A DNA stretch of 64,000 nucleotides, from assembly GCA_026874595.1 (NCBI GenBank), contig CM049316.1:39068695-39132694 (forward strand), read 5' to 3'. The position numbers and the translations under genes are program-made. Shown here in pieces: positions 58,996-64,000 of this stretch; within the stretch, counting starts at the first letter, position 1, and each line of letters starts with the position of its first letter. Source of the stretch: Sipunculus nudus. Its lineage: Eukaryota > Annelida > Sipuncula > Golfingiida > Sipunculidae. The notes beneath the pieces were generated by a model. The model worked only from the letters and a program-made list of their open reading frames with translations, was not told the origin of the DNA and did not search any database.

Positions 58996-61606
58996 ATCTA
59001 ACTGTATACAGACTCAATCTGTCAGACTCTTTCGTTGCTGAGGGAGCCAGTGCGGACCGGATCTTCCGGAGACCTGTGACTGGCTCAAGCGCCAACTTCC
59101 CTTTCAGTTGGTCAGTTTATAGCATTAACCGATATAGAAAAAGGTGATAAAGAAGCTCCTTGTTAAATTCTTCGGACAAAAAATCAAGCCAAAATCTCAG
59201 AATCACGAAGGAAAAGAACAACAGGACAACCGAGCATTCAGCTGATCATTACATTGTCATTACAAGTACATTGTCATTTGACAACAATGCAAGCACGACA
59301 ACCTGTCGTTCAACCAACTCTTTCTTCCGCCCGTTAACCGTTGCCTGGAACGTCCATATAAATAAGCTCCTCCTTCAGCTCTTTGACACTTATGTCTCCA
59401 CTTTAAGACATTTTGTGGTCTCTCGTGGTCATCCGGCAGCGTTTTAGTAAAAAAAAGTTATCGTCGTTCGCGATTGACATTCGAGCTGTTCATTTTGCCG
59501 AGCAAACGTAAAACAAACGCTAGCGCCCTCTAGTATAAAAACCTGGTTGCTGATCAGCGCCTGCAAGCCGGCAACCAGACAAATCCAGTTCCTGCAATTT
59601 TGGTTATTATGACAGGGATTTTGTGACAGATAATATCGAAGTTTCAGATTTATAACGAACCATTCGAAAGTCCTTCAAATTATTGAGTTTTGGAATAAGA
59701 ACATTTGAAAAGTTAGGGCTACATGAATAGTCAATAGCTTCCAGTGGAGTCCAGTATAAAGGAGCTCAATTCTTGTGTCCAAATCGCACTTGAACTGAAG
59801 CCGCGAACGAGGAGATATCGCCAGCAGGACAGAAGCCGCAAATCTTACAGTGCCATCGAAAGGTTGGGGTTGAAGACCCTTAAGGCCAAATAAAATGAAA
59901 GGTATGGTTCTTAGGCACCGCCCCCGTAAATTTTGGTCCCCCACCCATAAAAAAATTATTTTCATTTTCATCTTTCAAGAAGGAAAAATAATACAATTTT
60001 GATAAGATTTCCTTAGTTATGTAGTGCTTTTCTCGATTTTGCAAAATAATTCTGTTAGTTTCATGCTTTTCCCTGATCATGTGACATTTTTATCGAAAAC
60101 ATTTAAAAAAAGGTAAAAGATAAAATACCGCCCGCCTGCACTGATTTCTGAAAAAAAGTGCCTGAGAAGCACTCCTTTTTTATTTTTGGGCCTAAGTTGT
60201 TCTCACTTGTCTCTTTCTTGAAAATGTAATAATTTGACTTTTATCTCACAGTATGAATACAGATTGTAAAAAGTAAAGTTGACTCTTTTAAAGGAGGGTT
60301 CGTTAAAGGCTTCATTTAAAAATTGGTAACTCAAGGTTTCGAGTAGGAGCGTACTTGTAATCCCCAGTGCACAGTAGCGTATAATTTTAGTGGTAATGTA
60401 TTATAAAGCCATAGGCAGCTTAAATGTTTAGTGCAGTTTTAGTCGGGGCTGTCGGTCACTCCTTGTGCAAGTTATAATTATTATGAGGGAAAATACGGGG
60501 TTTTTCCCATAATGTCAATATGTGATGTATCACAAAGATTGTAAATAATGCCACCCACGGTTAGGGCATCACAGGTAACACTGCCAATGTTATTTCGTTT
60601 GGCGCGTCAGGGCTGGTAATATGTAACTTAAATACATAACGTAAATGTTAGACTTAAGTCTGCATAACGGGCATAAGCCCAGGGGCATTTTTTTACGTTC
60701 CCGGTATATGAACTTTTCTAGGCAGTAGACCCTAATGGCATGCATGCCAAAGTAATTGAAATGGCCTTAGGAGTTATGACTATGAGTATTGTGTATGAGT
60801 ATTCTGTGTATTTTTCTGATAATTTTATACCCCCGGTGAGACCACTACGGCGAGACCGAGAGCGCAGGGGGCGCAGAGAGTGGGGTAGCGTCCAGCTGAC
60901 GGACAAGCGGACATCCCGGAAGGATGGAAGTCGGTGAGGCGCAGAGAGGTCGATCGGGTGTGGCCGGCGGAGGAGTGAGGTTCGTCAGAGACGTGACGGG
61001 AGGTATCGAGATACGGCTGGTGAGGACTTGGGCGCACGAGTACTCCATCACAGAAGACCTGGGTCTAGGCAATGACGTCAGAGTACAGCGGATCCTGTGG
61101 GCGTCCCAGGATTTCCAACAGATCTCGATTTTTGTGTTAGAGTAGATATCTAATTAGATAGGGTTACCGCAGTAAAGGTACGTTTATCTTGTATGCTTGT
61201 CTTTGTTATTATTGTGAGCCTTGAGTGAGTGTTTGTGTACACGAGCGCCTGGTTCAGACAGACACACAACGACGCCACATACACGCACAAAGAGATGTCC
61301 ATGATTGGTCGACACCAGGTCCCGGGTCATTATATTCTCCCCTGCAGTAGAAAATCTTCACAGGAGATGTTAATATCACTTTATACAGATTGACAAGACT
61401 TATCTTTCTTTCCAACACTTGCAGCCAGTTCATCAGCCTCTATACTGTAGTCAAGGCATTCCGGTACCAGCCAGTTTGGTAACACAGTGTGGGGCACCTA
61501 TGATAAAGTTCCCCTATGAAATTGTGTTTTTGTTACGATACTAACTGGGAATGGAATTCCATTGCCAGCAAGGAACATACATTGAACTATCCTACATTAA
61601 TCTGGA
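58996..61606. other. no recognised gene
   Basis: Several 60-100-codon frames on both strands (for example 59160-59447, 59675-59971 minus, 60924-61145) show no motif I recognise. The interval 60830-61100 is clearly more GC-rich than its surroundings, and I cannot assign it. Confidence 0.45.
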
Positions 61607-61632
61607 ATATATATATATATATATATATATAT
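61607..61632. repeat. (AT)n microsatellite
   Basis: Thirteen AT units directly upstream of the possible solo LTR. Confidence 0.92.
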
Positions 61633-61636
61633 ACAT

Positions 61637-62380
61637 TGTTACAGGTGCTCTTTTTATTGTGACACGGGCGTAACTCGTGTTGTGACACCCTCGCCGGGCC
61701 TTTTGTTACATTCGCAGTTTAATCCGTACTGTTTGAACTCTCGTTGTCATGCTAGCCCTGGGCTTTCTCGCCTGGTCGTGAGTCACGTGTGGACCCTGGT
61801 ATGTAGAGACACACACAGCGGTGTTCTTCTAGATGATTCCTGTAACGCGTGTTTACTGTGTTGTGTAAGATCTTTTAGACTGTTCGAGAAGTGGAAAAAT
61901 TCTCGGCTTGGGGTAAAGAGTATATAAAGGGGCTGTGTTTTAGAGCCGAGGGAGCAGCAGAGAAGATTTCCAGCGGTCGCAGAAGCGTGTGTCAGTTTCT
62001 GGGACCTTATCCGATGAGTGCGGCAATTATAGATTTTCTTCAGACTTTCTCCTGGATTTAATGACGAGTCTTGTTTGGACTTCAGTTTACTTTTTGGATT
62101 GTTACAAGAGCTTTACATGGGACTGTCATTCTCTGAGAGTATACATTTAAAGAACTTATCGTTGTGACGTTGGTGGTATCCAGGTACTGTGCACTTTGTG
62201 TATTTTACTGTGTGATTGTATTGATCTGTTGTTATACCGCTGTTTTACTGTATAATTGTATTGATTTAGTGCATTGTAATGTTAGGGTTGTTTTAAGAAT
62301 AAATTATGGTTATTTGTTAACAATAAACCACTGACTTCTTTATTCTTTCGCTTAGACATTTCACGCTGCCTTATGTTACA
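61637..62380 (+). mobile_element. possible solo LTR
   Basis: About 744 bp, beginning TGTTACAGGTG and ending CTTATGTTACA (TG...CA). Inside is a good TATA box (GTATATAAAGGGG, about 61920-61932), then a GC-richer start-site region and two poly(A) signals (AATAAA near 62300 and 62322). No matching target duplication was found and no partner LTR is in the window, so it could instead be a promoter region with a short first exon. Confidence 0.45.
61920..61932 (+). promoter_or_regulatory. TATA box
   Basis: GTATATAAAGGGG followed about 25-30 bp on by AGCCGAGGGAGCAGCAG, a typical core promoter layout. It is inside the possible solo LTR. Confidence 0.55.
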
Positions 62381-64000
62381 GAATCTGATTTTTCTATCTC
62401 CATTACAAAATTTTGTGTTCATCACGCATACGTGATCTGTTTATATTAGGTTCCGTAACAACATATATAAATATATATATATGTTTATCCAAAAGTCGGC
62501 CAGAATGATAGCATATACCACATGCCTGATAGTTTCTCCTTTTGCGTAATCTGAGTTCAGGAGTGCCAAATTGTGATAACATATTCGGGGGATGCATCCT
62601 TACCTAACTTCTCAAGTAATCCTGTTATCTACATGCATCTGACTTGGATTACTTTGGCTCCAGCTATAGTCCATGAGCCAGACCCTCCAAAAATAGGGTT
62701 GACTATCAAATAGGGGGACTAAATGCTGTTATTTGTTTCAGTTACTACAGCATCTGAACTGAATGAAAACATGTGATGGACATGCAGTATGCCCAGCTAA
62801 ATGTCTTTTTGGCGACCATCTTTAAAATATGTCAATTTTTGTGTTAATTTTTGGTAATAATTTGGTTTTTGATCGGTCTTGGTCACATTATATTTACCAA
62901 GTGCTAATAAAATGGCGAAATATAACTTTCTACAGATACCCAAACAAATTTTGATGAATAAATGAGATGAATATTAAAATATTGAATCATTTTGTATTAA
63001 AATAAAAAAAAACTTATTTTTAGAATATATTTTTATATATTCCAAAACAATTATTATATTCCAATAATTTGAATGCCTTACATAAATGTATACAAAATAA
63101 TCAAGATATGGCATATTTTCGGCAATATTTAATAGTTTTTAGGCCATTGAAGTGATGCTGTGTGATAACAAGAGTAAAATCACCTAATATCGCCCGTCAG
63201 CAATCAAGTTATTGTAGTTTTAATAAATCATTAAAGAGGTCAAGAGGTCACCTTTTATCATTCTATATTGTTAAAATGTTGAAAAATCTAGCAAAGTATA
63301 TCTTCTAATTAGATGAGAATCAGAATTTCATAAAAAAACAAGGCCTACAGGCCTAATGCGAACCTGTGCAATGGGATTTACATCAGTTAGAATAATGCTT
63401 CCATGATAACATGCTTGATCATTATCCGAAAAGTGCTTGATTGCTTTTCAATTACATGTGTGACACGTACATGTTCATAACAAGTACCAAACATTTTGAA
63501 CCTAAGTGCAAGCACCAATTACACAGCGTCACTCCTGGTGAGAAAGCTTATATGCAACACAAAACTGATTGTAAATGGCACCACCAGTTTTTTGTATAAG
63601 AAAGCCACTCAACAAGTATGGACATACAAAATTCCATGAAGATAATTCGAATCACTCTTAGGCTATATGCATAGATATATGAAACAATTGTAGATGGTGC
63701 CACAGGTATTGTACATGACAGAACTGTCCAAAATGTACAGATATGCCTAATTTCAGGCTGATATATAAAATTCCAACTGTTTTAAACAGGAACATACACT
63801 GTGCACAAATCATTTAAGTTGGTGGCAGCCATCAACGATGCATTGACTTGCCAACATTTCAGGTTGATACATGAAAAGTTCTTGAGTATGGTCAACAACG
63901 CTGACAAAGCTCACCTGAGGAAGGCAGTTGCCCCCAATGTCAACTGTGGCTAATTGCCAGGTGTAGCTACTGACCTTTACCGGGCTGCACTGACTGTACT
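62381..64000. other. no recognised gene
   Basis: AT-rich sequence with a short (AT)n tract near 62464-62481. No open frame over 65 codons has any recognisable motif. Confidence 0.5.

Overview
This window looks like nuclear DNA of a marine invertebrate, most likely a bivalve or other mollusc. The evidence is AT-rich intergenic DNA, spliced genes with GT-AG introns, many (AT)n microsatellites and long poly-C/poly-G runs, interspersed repeats of a style common in mollusc genomes (GACGGACGGACAGACAGACG followed by a short hairpin), tRNA-derived SINE heads, LINE debris and LTR retrotransposons. The species call is an inference from repeat style and gene families. I saw no bacterial operon, rRNA, functional tRNA or CRISPR array.

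Layout. 1-7.5 kb is repeat-rich DNA: microsatellites, a 637-bp tandem duplication and a possible MITE. 7480-9024 (-) is an intact single-exon UDP-glycosyltransferase with Gln where the catalytic His is expected. 9-12.3 kb has no recognised gene. 12.3-24 kb is one (AT)n microsatellite carrying two LTR retrotransposons end to end. The first (12366-16710) has 299-bp LTRs, gag and protease but no reverse transcriptase or integrase. The second (16719-23916) has ~1-kb LTRs and Ty3/gypsy-type enzymes in the Gmr1-like order protease-integrase-RT-RNase H; it is interrupted by stop codons. 24-33 kb is mostly unassigned DNA with a decayed NACHT/LRR gene fragment (26177-26800) and a LINE 3' end (-).

33186-46941 (+) is the main gene. 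I reconstruct ten coding exons: signal peptide, two C-type lectin-like domains (each split over two phase-1 exons), a stalk, one transmembrane helix, a short cytosolic linker, a pre-NACHT segment, and one 3.8-kb exon with a NACHT ATPase and a long LRR array. The exons before the large one sum to 1224 nt, exactly 408 codons, with every splice phase compatible. This would be a membrane-anchored lectin receptor fused to an intracellular NLR-type NTPase/LRR module. Two apparent frameshifts in the large exon leave open whether this copy works. Decayed relatives of the LRR part lie on both sides (26.2-26.8 kb + strand; 57.0-57.5 kb - strand), so the locus sits in an expanding and decaying family.

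47.2-51 kb is a heavily decayed Gmr1-like retrotransposon with LTR-like repeats at both ends. 51-52 kb is a diverged ~155-bp tandem array and 54.4-55.1 kb a ~165-bp tandem array with G-runs. The remainder to 64 kb holds microsatellites, a tRNA-derived SINE at 58.8 kb and a possible solo LTR at 61.6-62.4 kb.
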